This document shows, piece by piece, positions 22,425-31,639 of a stretch of DNA of 64,000 nt. Position 1 is the first letter of the stretch; the number at the start of each line of letters is the position of its first letter. Made by a program: the position numbers and the translations under genes. The stretch covers positions 169,147-233,146 of the forward strand of contig JAFLCB010000007.1 in assembly GCA_017302795.1 (NCBI GenBank), read 5' to 3'. The notes beneath the pieces are model-generated. The model made no database searches. It was given only the letters and a program-made list of their open reading frames with translations, and was not told the DNA's origin. Source of the stretch: Deltaproteobacteria bacterium. Lineage in GTDB: Bacteria; Bdellovibrionota; Bdellovibrionia; Bdellovibrionales; JAMPXM01.

Positions 22425-22868
22425 TCAGTTGCTCCAGCGAGCCGGTTCGAGAATGATGTATTCGAAATGTGCCGGAACAAAGATATTACCTTTCACCTGG
22501 TCATCGACGAAACGGACTTCTACTTTTGCAGGAACTAGGTTGGGAGGATTTCCATTGCCACCGGCCTGCGCAGCTTTAAAAAATCCGTCGGTCTTTCCTT
22601 TTTCGAACGCCGCAGACTCTTTTGCGACGGTCGTCTCGTGCATCAGGTATCCTGCCGCGCCACCAAGAACGGCACCGGCTGCTGCTCCTACGTACGCGTT
22701 CTTGATTCGACCGCGACCTTTCGGACCTGGGTCAACCAGTGCGCCGATTCCAGCTCCTGCGGCCGCTCCAGTGCCGGCTCCTAGCATAACTGATTTCGTC
22801 GTCGTAGCACAGCCTGCGAGAGTTGCGAGTGCGGTGCAACCGCACACAAGTTTTAAAATTGTCCACAT
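22425..22868 (-). CDS. Glycine-zipper lipoprotein of the transfer operon
   Basis: The 147-residue protein has a lipoprotein signal with lipobox LAGC (residues ~17-20). Two Gly/Ala-rich segments follow: VMLGAGTGAAAGAGIGALV and YVGAAAGAVLGGAAGYLM, which can form glycine-zipper membrane hairpins. The second half is soluble. Such lipoproteins in conjugation operons may stabilise the outer-membrane core (VirB7-like) or act in surface exclusion (TraT-like). Its N-terminal pattern recurs in the truncated gene at 5217-5345. Confidence 0.7.
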   Translation of the reverse strand: MWTILKLVCGCTALATLAGCATTTKSVMLGAGTGAAAGAGIGALVDPGPKGRGRIKNAYVGAAAGAVLGGAAGYLMHETTVAKESAAFEKGKTDGFFKAAQAGGNGNPPNLVPAKVEVRFVDDQVKGNIFVPAHFEYIILEPARWSN

Positions 22869-22897
22869 AAATGAAGCTCCAATTTTTTTATCGCTCT

Positions 22898-24502
22898 TTA
22901 GAGGCGATGAACGTCGGTTTGATCGAATCGACCTGGAGGTTTCAGGAATGTTGCGTGTTCGAGAGTGCCTTTTGGAATCGCGGGGAGTGGTTTCGGTTTG
23001 ATATCCGGAAACGGCGTGAATTTTACTCTCTGAGTTTCGACTCTTTCGAAATGCGGAATCGAAACGATGGCTTCACCCGTGGCGAGTTCGGACTTGATGA
23101 GATTTGGGTGGAAGAGAAACTCCTCGACAGCTCGTACAGACAGCTCACCGGTTTTCTTTGATCCGAATATGCCTCGCGAGACACGTTCTGTTTCCTTTGA
23201 CGATGATGTCGTACCGAACGAGCTTGCAAAGAACTCGGCCGTCTCCGGGTCATTGTTACGCATAACGATTTTGATATTCGTGTTTGTTGTGACGATGTTT
23301 CGAAACGCCGGACTTACTTTGTCGAGATCACCAAGAGCTTGATGCGAAAAGACCATGCCGATATTCGCCGAGCGGGATTTGTTCAGCAACGCTTCAAATC
23401 CTTCGTAGATATAATCCTGGAAGTCGTCGAGGAAAACGGAAGTAAACTGAACCGAACTTGCGCCCTCGTTGTGTCGTTTCGCGACCGCGTTCTGAAGGCA
23501 TTGCAGGACTAACTTCCCCGCTGATGCGCCCAAGAACTGGTAGTACATCGTGGGTAGCTGAAAATAGCAGATGAGGCCGTGCTTGAGTGCCTGACCGAGG
23601 TCTAAATGCGGTTCGCGTGAATTGAAGAGCGGAGAAATTTCATCGGCGCAGAAGTGACTGATCTTTGCCACAAGGCCGCTGACTTTTTCATCTTTCTCGC
23701 GCGGGGTGAGGGCATTGAACGCATTTAGAGTTTCCTTTAGTGATTCATTTCGGCTGGCTTCGATCCATGTCGCCAGAGCTTCCTTGTTCGTCAGCAGCAC
23801 GAGTAGATGGGCGAATGTCGGCACAATGTTCTGTTCTTTGATGATCGCAATCAATTCTCGGAATATGCGAAACTGAACGCTCTCATAGTACTCATTTTCG
23901 AATTGAAAGCTTGAGAACACTCGTTCGGTGACTTCTTGAACGCTTCCGACAGCCAATGGATTGAACGTGCAAGAGAGTTTGGGATTGGAAAGCGAAAATA
24001 GGCGGAAGTCGTTCGCACGTCCGGCAGCAACGGTATAGGCGTAGATTTTGTCTAGAAACGACCGATCCGCTTTTCCGTCGACGATGATGATTCCGCCACG
24101 ATTTTGAATGTCTTGAATGGCCCAGGGAAGTATCACGGATTCCGATTTTCCGCTGCTGGTCGTGCCGATCACTTGGGTGTGCCGGGTGCGCATTGCGGTC
24201 GATAGATAGAGTTCATCATTGTTCTGTGATTGACCAAGATAGATCTGTTTTTCGGTGAATTTGACTTCGTGTACGATCTTTTCCAGGTGCAGATTCCATC
24301 TACGAAGGGCGAAGTACACCGCAGTGAGAATGCCCAAGACGATTACGACGCACACGGCTTTCAGAGCGTATGGTTTTGTCATAAACTCTGCGCCGATGTT
24401 CAGTCCGCGAAAAAAGATCCGATAAAGAATCAGACAGCCGGGTACGACAATGAATCCGAAGATCAAGTAAAAGTCGCTCTGCTCGATTGGCCGATCGCTC
24501 AC
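22898..24502 (-). CDS. Type IV coupling protein (VirD4/TraD/TraG family)
   Basis: The 534-residue protein has two N-terminal membrane helices (residues ~10-30 and ~48-68), then an AAA+ motor domain. Walker A is GTTSSGKSES near residue 112, Walker B is FLDDFQDYI near 358, and the downstream FSHQALGDLDKV carries a sensor-like Gln. Coupling proteins feed the relaxase-DNA complex into the secretion channel, using ATP. The start overlaps the end of virB10 by 4 bp. The C-terminal tail is Pro-rich (KPKPLPAIPKG) and may contact the relaxosome. Confidence 0.93.
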   Translation of the reverse strand: MSDRPIEQSDFYLIFGFIVVPGCLILYRIFFRGLNIGAEFMTKPYALKAVCVVIVLGILTAVYFALRRWNLHLEKIVHEVKFTEKQIYLGQSQNNDELYLSTAMRTRHTQVIGTTSSGKSESVILPWAIQDIQNRGGIIIVDGKADRSFLDKIYAYTVAAGRANDFRLFSLSNPKLSCTFNPLAVGSVQEVTERVFSSFQFENEYYESVQFRIFRELIAIIKEQNIVPTFAHLLVLLTNKEALATWIEASRNESLKETLNAFNALTPREKDEKVSGLVAKISHFCADEISPLFNSREPHLDLGQALKHGLICYFQLPTMYYQFLGASAGKLVLQCLQNAVAKRHNEGASSVQFTSVFLDDFQDYIYEGFEALLNKSRSANIGMVFSHQALGDLDKVSPAFRNIVTTNTNIKIVMRNNDPETAEFFASSFGTTSSSKETERVSRGIFGSKKTGELSVRAVEEFLFHPNLIKSELATGEAIVSIPHFERVETQRVKFTPFPDIKPKPLPAIPKGTLEHATFLKPPGRFDQTDVHRL

Positions 24503-25413
24503 AGGGCCATGCCCTTCTCGAGAAATATCATGAACGAAGTTCCGGGTTCGACCGAAACGTACGGATTCACGTTCTTCATATCGGTTTCATATGTTTTCGC
24601 CTGCTCGGAAGCAGACTCCGAAATTCCGCTGAGCGCGGCATTTTTCAGATTGCCGGGTTCGAAAGGCATCAGGGTTCCTTTCTCCCGGTCTTTGAAGCCG
24701 TCCGCGAAACCTCCGATAAACTTACTAATGAATCTTCCGCCTTCTTTCTTCAGCATTTGCGAGTGGTACTCACCAGTGATTCCACTGGATCCGTCTGGCA
24801 TCGTTGCAACCCCGTTGAATGCCTGCTCACCACCATTCTCAAAAACTAGCGTATGGAAGTTGACTTGAACCCGTTCAGAACCTGGCTCGCCTTGTGCGTT
24901 TCCTAGTACCTTCGTTCCGACCGCTAGAGAAAACCCGCTTGGAGATGACGCTTCCGTATTCACGACCGCAATTACGGGATTGCGCGAATCGGATGTCACG
25001 ATTCGATTGAGCAGTCTGACTGCAATCGTAGTTCCCGACGCTAGTCCAAAACCGAGACCTCCGCCTTGCTGTTTTACGACTTGGCTTGCGGATAGCTCGC
25101 GATTTGAATGTGAGCTGAGGCTTCCGTTCGCTGAATAGCCCGACATACTAGAGACGTAAAACTCACCGGAACCTGCAGCTCACGGGTTCGGTAGAGCACG
25201 TGTCGAAGTTAAAAAAGTTCCCTCGTCGATTGAGGTTGGGGCAGTCACGGTTTTTTTATCGGGTTGTGGAATCAGCAGAATCAATAGCAGTGCGGCACCG
25301 CCAATTGCGAATAGAAGCCATTTGAATTTGGCCAGATCAAATCTCCGGATCTTTCCGAGCGGAGCATCCTGGGTCATAAAATATCGGTCGATTTTTCCGA
25401 GATTCATCTCCAC
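24499..25413 (-). pseudogene. virB10: VirB10/TraB-like protein, interrupted by in-frame TGA
   Basis: The N-terminal piece (25180-25413) has a cytoplasmic start, one membrane helix (FKWLLFAIGGAALLLILLIP) and a linker ending RALPNP. A TGA stands at 25180-25182. The same frame continues AAGSGEFYVSSMSGYSANGS and the VirB10 C-terminal domain, with FGLASGTTIAVRL, the antenna-like middle and PGTSFMIFLEKGMAL at the end. VirB10 spans both membranes and gates the channel; splitting it separates the inner-membrane anchor from the outer-membrane domain. One transition (CGA or TGG to TGA) explains the break. Readthrough or restart at 25146 cannot be excluded, but a damaged gene is most likely. Confidence 0.78.
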
Positions 25414-25414
25414 C

Positions 25415-26062
25415 TCAAATGTTCGGAGTTAGTAGCTGAATTCCTTGCTTGTTCTTACCCTCTGAAACTTTCAGCCCGATTTTCTGGCCTCGTCCGATGG
25501 CGCTTCGGCGAATCAAAATCATGCCGTTTAGACGCTCGCCGCGTTTCAAAAATATTCGGTCAAGATAGATGCTCTCGATTGAGAGCGAGCGGCCACCCTG
25601 AACTATTTCGAAGTCGCCCGGTTCGAAAATCCGTTGTCGGTCGACTGACGTCACATCAAACGAATAGATTAAAACTGAATTGGATTGCGTCGACGCGACG
25701 GATTTCAAGCGTAGGGTCAGTCCGTTCTTGGATAACTGCGAATTGCTTAGCCTAGTTTGCAATGCTGTTGATCCCGTGGGTCGGTCTTCGCTCTTTCGCT
25801 TAATTCTAAGAACGTAGTCGGGTTCGAGGCCGCGAACGGCCGAAACTCGAAAGTTGAACTTACCGGCTTGGGTTACGACAAACAAATTTGTCGCAACTCC
25901 GCTCCTCAAAGGCTTAATCGCAATGGCGTCGCCGACGTATTCGACTTTGAAAGAGTCTTGGTCTCCGACGATCACTTGCGAGGGGCGAGCTTCGAACTGC
26001 AATAGGGTCGAGAATCCTATACCGACTTTGACGGCAGCCACTTCATTTTCTGAGATCAACAA
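25415..26062 (-). CDS. virB9: VirB9/TrbG-like protein, normal start apparently lost
   Basis: The 215 residues have the VirB9 layout: an N-terminal beta domain (QVIVGDQDSFKVEYVGDAIA, IKPLRSGVATNLFVVT) and a C-terminal beta-sandwich (GLTLRLKSVASTQ, IFEPGDFEIVQGG). VirB9 forms the outer-membrane core with VirB7 and VirB10. The only start in this frame is TTG 26062, after the signal peptide. Upstream the frame encodes a good signal peptide (NLIRLLIAFLFSVGAPSFA) behind a strong AGGAGG at 26147-26152, but where ATGAAATCG is expected the sequence reads ATAAATCG. A one-base deletion of the start codon is the simplest reading. Confidence 0.75.
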   Translation of the reverse strand: MLISENEVAAVKVGIGFSTLLQFEARPSQVIVGDQDSFKVEYVGDAIAIKPLRSGVATNLFVVTQAGKFNFRVSAVRGLEPDYVLRIKRKSEDRPTGSTALQTRLSNSQLSKNGLTLRLKSVASTQSNSVLIYSFDVTSVDRQRIFEPGDFEIVQGGRSLSIESIYLDRIFLKRGERLNGMILIRRSAIGRGQKIGLKVSEGKNKQGIQLLTPNI

Positions 26063-26138
26063 TGTTCGGATTCCGGCTGCGAAGCTTGGAGCGCCTACCG
26101 AAAATAAGAACGCGATGAGTAGGCGGATTAAGTTCGAT

Positions 26139-26744
26139 TTATTTCACCTCCTTGCTGGTATCAACCAGCTGTTCCGACGTGATGTACACGCCCTCGGGAT
26201 TCTGTTCAGTTCTTTCGCCGAGCCGTAGACTTAAGTTGAATGACAACGCATTCACTGCGCGAAACCCGTCGATTGTTAGGATTCGATCTCCAGAAACAGA
26301 AGCGGTTGTCTTTGCGAGATCGACCTCGATCTTTGAAACATAAAATTTCTGAGTGATTTTCTTCTCCTGGGCGATTCGAACTTGGGTCTCGTTCGCCGAA
26401 AGAAACGCCTTTCGATAGGATTCGTCGACGAACCGAGCGGCTTTGCCGATAGATCCTTTCACGTCATTTGCAGTCCAGCTGTGACGACTTTGTAGATAAG
26501 CGGAAACGACTCTCGTAGCTTCGGCGGTTAGGTACTCTTTCGAGGGCGGGTTGCTGCGAAGAATCCCAGATTCGATCGACGATACGGCAAAGAGAGTGGG
26601 GGATTTGGTTGCTAAGTACACCAGCGAGATTGCGCAGATAGAGTTCGCGAATCCAAAGACCAACAGCAGTAGCTTGAGTATCTGATTTTGTGCGACTTCG
26701 TTGCCCCAGACTTCGAACCACGCTTGTTTTGTTTTTCTGATCAA
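26139..26744 (-). CDS. virB8: VirB8/TrbF/TraE-like inner-membrane protein
   Basis: The 201-residue protein has one N-terminal membrane helix (ILKLLLLVFGFANSICAISL) and a periplasmic NTF2-like domain with the final strands TASVSGDRILTIDG, ALSFNLSLRLGE and EGVYITSEQLV. VirB8 proteins are assembly factors between the inner-membrane complex and the stalk. Position between virB6 and virB9 supports the call. The ribosome binding site for virB9 lies inside its last codons. Confidence 0.75.
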   Translation of the reverse strand: MIRKTKQAWFEVWGNEVAQNQILKLLLLVFGFANSICAISLVYLATKSPTLFAVSSIESGILRSNPPSKEYLTAEATRVVSAYLQSRHSWTANDVKGSIGKAARFVDESYRKAFLSANETQVRIAQEKKITQKFYVSKIEVDLAKTTASVSGDRILTIDGFRAVNALSFNLSLRLGERTEQNPEGVYITSEQLVDTSKEVK

Positions 26745-27662
26745 TTACGACTCCCTTTTTGGATTTGAATTCAGCGCCTTGATTCCGCGTTCAATGTCTT
26801 TTCTCTGTGCTCGGTTCTGAAGTGCATTTTGGTAGTGATTTATGATGCCTCGACTAGTGTTAAGAGCGCTGCGACCAGCGGTCATCGCGGAAACAGCTTT
26901 CGCGGGTGCCGCGAACATCGCGCCCGCCGTCACCGGTCCAAGACTGCTGGCGAATGAAGAGAAACCACTGCCGACTAGAGATCTGACAACCAATGGAGTT
27001 CCAAGCATCGCTATTGCGATGACAAAGTTGAGGATGATGACCGTGAGGTATCCACCCGATGATGCGTAGGCGTTTCCGAATGGCAAAGCGGCGAGCATCG
27101 CCGACAAAACGGCCCAGACGACCTTCCAGCTCGCGACTTCAATGAGGCTCTTAAACAAATTCAAAGTGATTTTCGGAGAGAACAAATGAAAGAGCAAAAC
27201 GATCGGCGCAATGAGCGACAAGAAGACCCAGCTAAAATGGTAGACCGCGACCATAATGAACCGCGAGAAATAGAGAATGACGTAAGATAGAAAAGTGAGC
27301 GTGGCGACAAAGAGGTCATTAAACCCGATCAGCAGAGACATCGACGAGACGGTGTATGACCGCGTCTTTTCTCCGGCCATCTGCATAAACATATCAAGGC
27401 CCTGCATATCCGATATTTTGTCGGCGAGGCCACTCGTCACGAAGAGAATGGTATCGGTAATTTCCTGAAATCCTGCGAGCAGCAACGTCGATATGAAAGC
27501 GCGTTTTACGGCTTCAAGAAAATCGGGTCCGCCCGTCGGGGTCTTGAGCCAAGTAACGGCGAGGGAAAGGCAAAAGAATATTGGAAGCATGAGGTAGTAG
27601 GTGCTCCGCATTTCTGCATGAAGCTTTTGGGCCAGTGTGCCCAGCAGTTCGAAATTTTCCAT
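26745..27662 (-). CDS. virB6: VirB6/TrbL-like polytopic channel protein
   Basis: A 305-residue membrane protein with about six to seven segments: YYLMLPIFFCLSLAVTWL, the region near FISTLLLAGF, FVATLTFLSYVILYFSRFIM, FLSLIAPIVLLFHLF, VVWAVLSAMLAALPFG and YLTVIILNFVIAIAMLG. The last ~60 residues are soluble and basic (QNRAQRKDIERGIKALN). This is the pattern of VirB6/TrbL, the inner-membrane part of the DNA channel. It is one base from virB8, in the same operon. Assignment rests on topology and place. Confidence 0.75.
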   Translation of the reverse strand: MENFELLGTLAQKLHAEMRSTYYLMLPIFFCLSLAVTWLKTPTGGPDFLEAVKRAFISTLLLAGFQEITDTILFVTSGLADKISDMQGLDMFMQMAGEKTRSYTVSSMSLLIGFNDLFVATLTFLSYVILYFSRFIMVAVYHFSWVFLSLIAPIVLLFHLFSPKITLNLFKSLIEVASWKVVWAVLSAMLAALPFGNAYASSGGYLTVIILNFVIAIAMLGTPLVVRSLVGSGFSSFASSLGPVTAGAMFAAPAKAVSAMTAGRSALNTSRGIINHYQNALQNRAQRKDIERGIKALNSNPKRES

Positions 27663-27709
27663 GTGATTCTCCGGATTGGCGAATCAGAGGGAATTCATAG
27701 ACGTTGCTG

Positions 27710-28411
27710 TTACTTGTTTAGGCTCGGTAGTTCATAGTTTGGTTTGAGCTGGCCGAAGGCGTCTGAAATCCCTTCGTACTGTGACTTGAACTGCTCTGCG
27801 TCGATTTTTCCGCGTCGGTTCTGAAGTGCGAGATTTTCGCTTTGAAGTTTCAGCATGGCGGCGTTGGTTCGAAGAATTTGGTTCAAAACGTGAATCATCA
27901 TTCCGAGTGATTGAACGGTTACCTTCGCGGCACCCACTGGATTCACAACTTGAGCGTAGTCCTTAATGCGTTCAGCTTCTGGGTCCAAGCGATCCGCATA
28001 CTTGAAAGCCTCGTTGTGAAGATCAATTGCTTCGGCCACACTTCGATCGGTTAGCAGTTGGAGATTCTTCTCGGACGTATTCGGAACTCGACCATAAAGC
28101 TGTTCGACCTTCGACAGAACTTGATCCAGATCGCCGAGGTCTGACAGCGCGCCGGGTTTCAGAGTTTGGTTAGCAGTTCGAATCAATTGAAGGGCGTCGC
28201 GAAGTCCTCGGTTCACTTCCCGAAGCAAGCCGAGGGTATCTTGACCCGTTCCGAGAATACTCTGAAGTTGAGCGAGCTGTTGAATCGAATTGGCTAAGAT
28301 TTGTGCCAGCAGTGGTAGGTCTCCGCCCCAAAAGTCTGCGCGCGCGGGCTTTGCGATTAGGAGCGTGGCAATGACGATCGCGGTAACGAATGCTCGGAAT
28401 GTTTGAATCAT
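27710..28411 (-). CDS. virB5: VirB5/TrbJ-like secreted protein
   Basis: The 233-residue protein has a signal peptide (FVTAIVIATLLIAKPARA, cleavage near residue 26) followed by long amphipathic helices (LLAQILANSIQQLAQLQSIL; LSKVEQLYGRVPNTSEKNLQ). TrbJ/VirB5 proteins are minor pilus-tip components. The opening DFWGGDLPLLAQIL is typical of the TrbJ type. It overlaps virB4 by 4 bp and precedes virB6, the standard order. Confidence 0.75.
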   Translation of the reverse strand: MIQTFRAFVTAIVIATLLIAKPARADFWGGDLPLLAQILANSIQQLAQLQSILGTGQDTLGLLREVNRGLRDALQLIRTANQTLKPGALSDLGDLDQVLSKVEQLYGRVPNTSEKNLQLLTDRSVAEAIDLHNEAFKYADRLDPEAERIKDYAQVVNPVGAAKVTVQSLGMMIHVLNQILRTNAAMLKLQSENLALQNRRGKIDAEQFKSQYEGISDAFGQLKPNYELPSLNK

Positions 28412-30972
28412 CCGACCTCCTGCATCGTTAGACTGTTGGCATATCCATATGGAAAACGTGAGGCAAACTCGTCGACAACGCTTCTGATGGATCGGCCGGG
28501 ATTCTCGATTCGGACCTCATCGATTTTCGCATTGTCAGTTTGATCGCTCGTCGCAACCCAATATTCAATGGGACTTGGCACAGCGCGAATGACCGTTCGA
28601 TTGTTGTTATATATGAGAAACGCCTCCGAGTATGACCCCTTCTGCTGGCGCAGCGAACTTATGAGATTCAACTCTTGTTCATTTAACTTCAAAATTTTCC
28701 TCAAAGGCTCAAGATCTCCTCGTTGCATCAATATAAATTTGGTCGCTGTGTTTGCTAGGATTGCGCCGCCGATTGGACTTGCGACAATTTCGTCCAAACC
28801 TTGCGTTATGAATGTGATTCCCGCACCGGCTTTTCTGAGTGTTCGAACGCAGTATTCCATAAATCCGCTCGAGGCCGGACTCTTCAGAAGTTCCCAGCAT
28901 TCATCCATCAAAATCTGTTTACGACGGCCGAGAGAATCTTTAGTTTCGATCTGCGCGAGGATGAAATCAGTGATGATCAAAATCATGACTGACTGAAGAT
29001 CGGGATATGCTGATAGCCCCTTCAGGTCGAAAACGACGAAGTCGGCATTGAGGGCCAGCCCATCCTTTCGATCTAGCAATCTTCCGTACGGGCGTTCGCC
29101 AGTCCAAGAGAAGAGAATTTTGGCGAATGCCCGAAGCGAGTCTTCCTGACTATTCCTTAAAATTTCTGCGAGGTCGGAAAGTGTCGGTGTGCCGGACTGT
29201 CGATCGTAGACTTGAATGAGGCATTCTTCGAGCAAGCTTCTTTCAAGCTTCGGCAGTTTTCCGACATCCGGTTCGGAGAGAATATTTTCGAGCATCGCCA
29301 GCAAAAATTTAATCTTTTGCGGAGATGGTTTCGTCTCGCCAAGCGGAAGAAGCATCGGATTGATAGCGAGTGACGGCTGATCTGCATTCGGCGGTCGGAT
29401 TTCAACGTACTGGCCACCGAGGAACTCACAAAGTTTTTTATAAGATCCACCGATGTCGACAACATAGACCTTTGGTTTACGCGTCATGTACTGAAGCAAA
29501 ACGAGATTGTTAAGAAAGCTTTTCCCCGCACCGCTCGAACCAGTGACCAGGGTATTGTAATTGGGAAGCGTGCTATCGAATGGATCGTAGGCGACGAGTC
29601 CTCCAGAGCGATTCCGAAAGAGGCAGATGGGTTCGATTCCGTCTCCAGAGAATTCCTGATAAATCGGCAACAGATCAGAGAGGTTGTCGGTCTTTACTCT
29701 TTTTGGACGAAGCATTTTGGTCGCTCCACACGGCAACATCGTCTTCCAAGCCGGCACGCCTGCAACTGACTCGACGATCGCTTCGGAGCCATTCAGTTCT
29801 CGAAACTTTGAAAGAACCGCGCGTGACTTCAGGTCAAGTTCATCTCGGTTTTCTGCTCGAAGCAGAATTGAAATTTGCGCATACAGAATTTTCTGGCCGG
29901 TGTTGAGGAGTTCACGCAGTAGGTCCTCGGAAGAATTGAGTTGCGCTTCGCTTTCGAGATCGGTCGCTCGTCCGCCATGAGACATCGACATCGAGTGGGC
30001 CATTCGCCGTTTCGATTGTAGCAATCCAAGTTCCTTCGATTGCGCGGGAACTTTGACGTGGCATTGAAGAACACAATGAAAGGGTAGATTGAGAAGCTTC
30101 GAGATCAGTGCAGAGTGGGTAAACTCAGGCAACGTCTTGAGCGTTAAGGTTCGGTGGAAGACCCCGTCGAGAGTAAATGAGTCTTGATCGACGATGATAT
30201 CCGCGCAGACAAGTTGCTCTCGCGGGCTCGGGAGCGAAAGTTCTGGCGCTACCGCGAGTTCTTCGCGCAAAAACTCTTGTTTGCGGTGCTCGTCTGAAGC
30301 CAACGGCACAGAAAGCGTTCTTGCCCGTCGCGGGTTCAGAAACCGATAGATCAATTCTCGGGTTTCAATTTGCGACATGGCGACGGCGTCGACACCTGTG
30401 ATTGCTAGGCTTTGAGTGATTGCGAGACGTGTTTGTTCAAGCGAATGCATCCGGTTGTCGAAAACAGCTTTCGTGATGCTCTGAAACTCACTCGCGGGTT
30501 GAACTAGCTTTTTCCAGAAACTAACATTTCCATTTGTTTCAGTTGCGGCAGGGCGCAAGTAGATGAAAAGATAAAGATCGGTTTTGACCAATTCAAGATC
30601 TCGAAGTGATCTTTTCAGCGCCGACCCGCGAGATTGTGCGACCCAGCCGACGTCAGTTCCGTCAGTCGCATGTCCGAGATGGCGGTCGATCATGTCCTTG
30701 TAGTCGGCATTCACGTCGACCACGAACGAAAGCTCGGTTTCGTCAGGTAGGCCATTGAGAAATCCTCGAACATCCTGATTGATCTGGTTGATCAAATCAT
30801 CGTCGAGCGTCTCAATCGCGCGGCCCTTCAATCGCAAAGCGGTGGCAAGCGAACCGTCCGACAGAAGGACTTTGTTGTCGTAGAAATCCCAGTATGGAAG
30901 TTCATGAGCCAACGAGTGTTCGACGCGGAATTCTGAAAGAGCGGACGGCATTTTATTGGTCGAAGTTTTCAA
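28408..30972 (-). CDS. virB4: VirB4/TraC-type secretion ATPase
   Basis: The 854-residue protein is a full VirB4. The N-terminal TraC-like domain begins LAHELPYWDFYDNKVLLSDG and the C-terminal motor has Walker A GSSGAGKSFLNN (about residue 474), Walker B KQILMDECWELL (about 688) and the downstream IVASPIGGAILANTATKFIL with the usual sensor residues. VirB4 powers pilus assembly and substrate transfer. The stop and start codons overlap or abut those of virB5 and virB3, which indicates a single operon. Confidence 0.95.
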   Translation of the reverse strand: MKTSTNKMPSALSEFRVEHSLAHELPYWDFYDNKVLLSDGSLATALRLKGRAIETLDDDLINQINQDVRGFLNGLPDETELSFVVDVNADYKDMIDRHLGHATDGTDVGWVAQSRGSALKRSLRDLELVKTDLYLFIYLRPAATETNGNVSFWKKLVQPASEFQSITKAVFDNRMHSLEQTRLAITQSLAITGVDAVAMSQIETRELIYRFLNPRRARTLSVPLASDEHRKQEFLREELAVAPELSLPSPREQLVCADIIVDQDSFTLDGVFHRTLTLKTLPEFTHSALISKLLNLPFHCVLQCHVKVPAQSKELGLLQSKRRMAHSMSMSHGGRATDLESEAQLNSSEDLLRELLNTGQKILYAQISILLRAENRDELDLKSRAVLSKFRELNGSEAIVESVAGVPAWKTMLPCGATKMLRPKRVKTDNLSDLLPIYQEFSGDGIEPICLFRNRSGGLVAYDPFDSTLPNYNTLVTGSSGAGKSFLNNLVLLQYMTRKPKVYVVDIGGSYKKLCEFLGGQYVEIRPPNADQPSLAINPMLLPLGETKPSPQKIKFLLAMLENILSEPDVGKLPKLERSLLEECLIQVYDRQSGTPTLSDLAEILRNSQEDSLRAFAKILFSWTGERPYGRLLDRKDGLALNADFVVFDLKGLSAYPDLQSVMILIITDFILAQIETKDSLGRRKQILMDECWELLKSPASSGFMEYCVRTLRKAGAGITFITQGLDEIVASPIGGAILANTATKFILMQRGDLEPLRKILKLNEQELNLISSLRQQKGSYSEAFLIYNNNRTVIRAVPSPIEYWVATSDQTDNAKIDEVRIENPGRSIRSVVDEFASRFPYGYANSLTMQEVG

Positions 30973-30973
30973 T

Positions 30974-31288
30974 TTAATCTCCGTTGTTTAGAAGTAGCGG
31001 CTGATAAATGGTGTCGGGCGCGCCTGCGACTAAGACCGTGGGACGCAACTTGAATTGAATGAAGTGTTGCAAGTACCCCTCTGGTTTTCCACGTTTCACA
31101 AAATAGAGAGTGCCAGCAAGAGCGACTGTTCCGATCCACACGACCGGAAACTTCAGGCGAGTCCCGCCGAAGAAGAGATTACTTAGAGAAAGGTAGAGAA
31201 AGATCAGTAAGAGGTCTGCCAGCTCGAATCCAAAAAGCTTCAGCCGGTTATCAAGATTTCGCGGCACTTTAGTAACCAATAGCGACAT
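30974..31288 (-). CDS. virB3: VirB3/TraL-like inner-membrane protein
   Basis: The 104-residue protein starts VTKVPRNLDNRLKLFGFELA and has two neighbouring membrane helices (LLLIFLYLSLSNLFF; FPVVWIGTVALAGTLYFV), then a soluble basic tail. The PRNLD...LFGFEL opening and the size fit TraL/VirB3 proteins, which work with VirB4 at the inner membrane. It lies one base upstream of virB4. Confidence 0.75.
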   Translation of the reverse strand: MSLLVTKVPRNLDNRLKLFGFELADLLLIFLYLSLSNLFFGGTRLKFPVVWIGTVALAGTLYFVKRGKPEGYLQHFIQFKLRPTVLVAGAPDTIYQPLLLNNGD

Positions 31289-31335
31289 CGCGCCTCCATT
31301 AAGAAAGAGGGGGCTCGTCGCCCCCTCAATTCGGC

Positions 31336-31629
31336 TTAGCGAACGGAACTTGAAATGAAATCGACAATGGCCTGCGCACCGAATCCGAGTATGCAGCCTA
31401 TGACCGCGTAGATGATATGTTGGCGTGCATTGGGGTTTCCGCTCATGAAGCTGAAACCCGCGAATAAAAGTCCGATCGTCGCTAGCGTTGGAAGCACGAC
31501 GTTCGATAGTTTTGTTTGGATACCAATCAGGGAAGATTCAAAGCTCGCGAAGCTGGGCTCAGTAACCAGCAGGACCGTCAATACAACGAGCCCGATGGTT
31601 GTTAGAGTCTTACGCTCACAAATCATCAA
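31336..31629 (-). CDS. virB2: VirB2/TrbC-like pilin
   Basis: The 97-residue protein has a long signal peptide (TTIGLVVLTVLLVTEPSFAS) and two hydrophobic segments after cleavage (VVLPTLATIGLLFAGFSFM and IIYAVIGCILGFGAQAIVDF) joined by a short polar loop SGNPNARQH. This is the VirB2/TrbC major pilin plan. It heads the recognisable secretion genes. Confidence 0.82.
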   Translation of the reverse strand: MMICERKTLTTIGLVVLTVLLVTEPSFASFESSLIGIQTKLSNVVLPTLATIGLLFAGFSFMSGNPNARQHIIYAVIGCILGFGAQAIVDFISSSVR

Positions 31630-31639
31630 ATTCCTTTTT

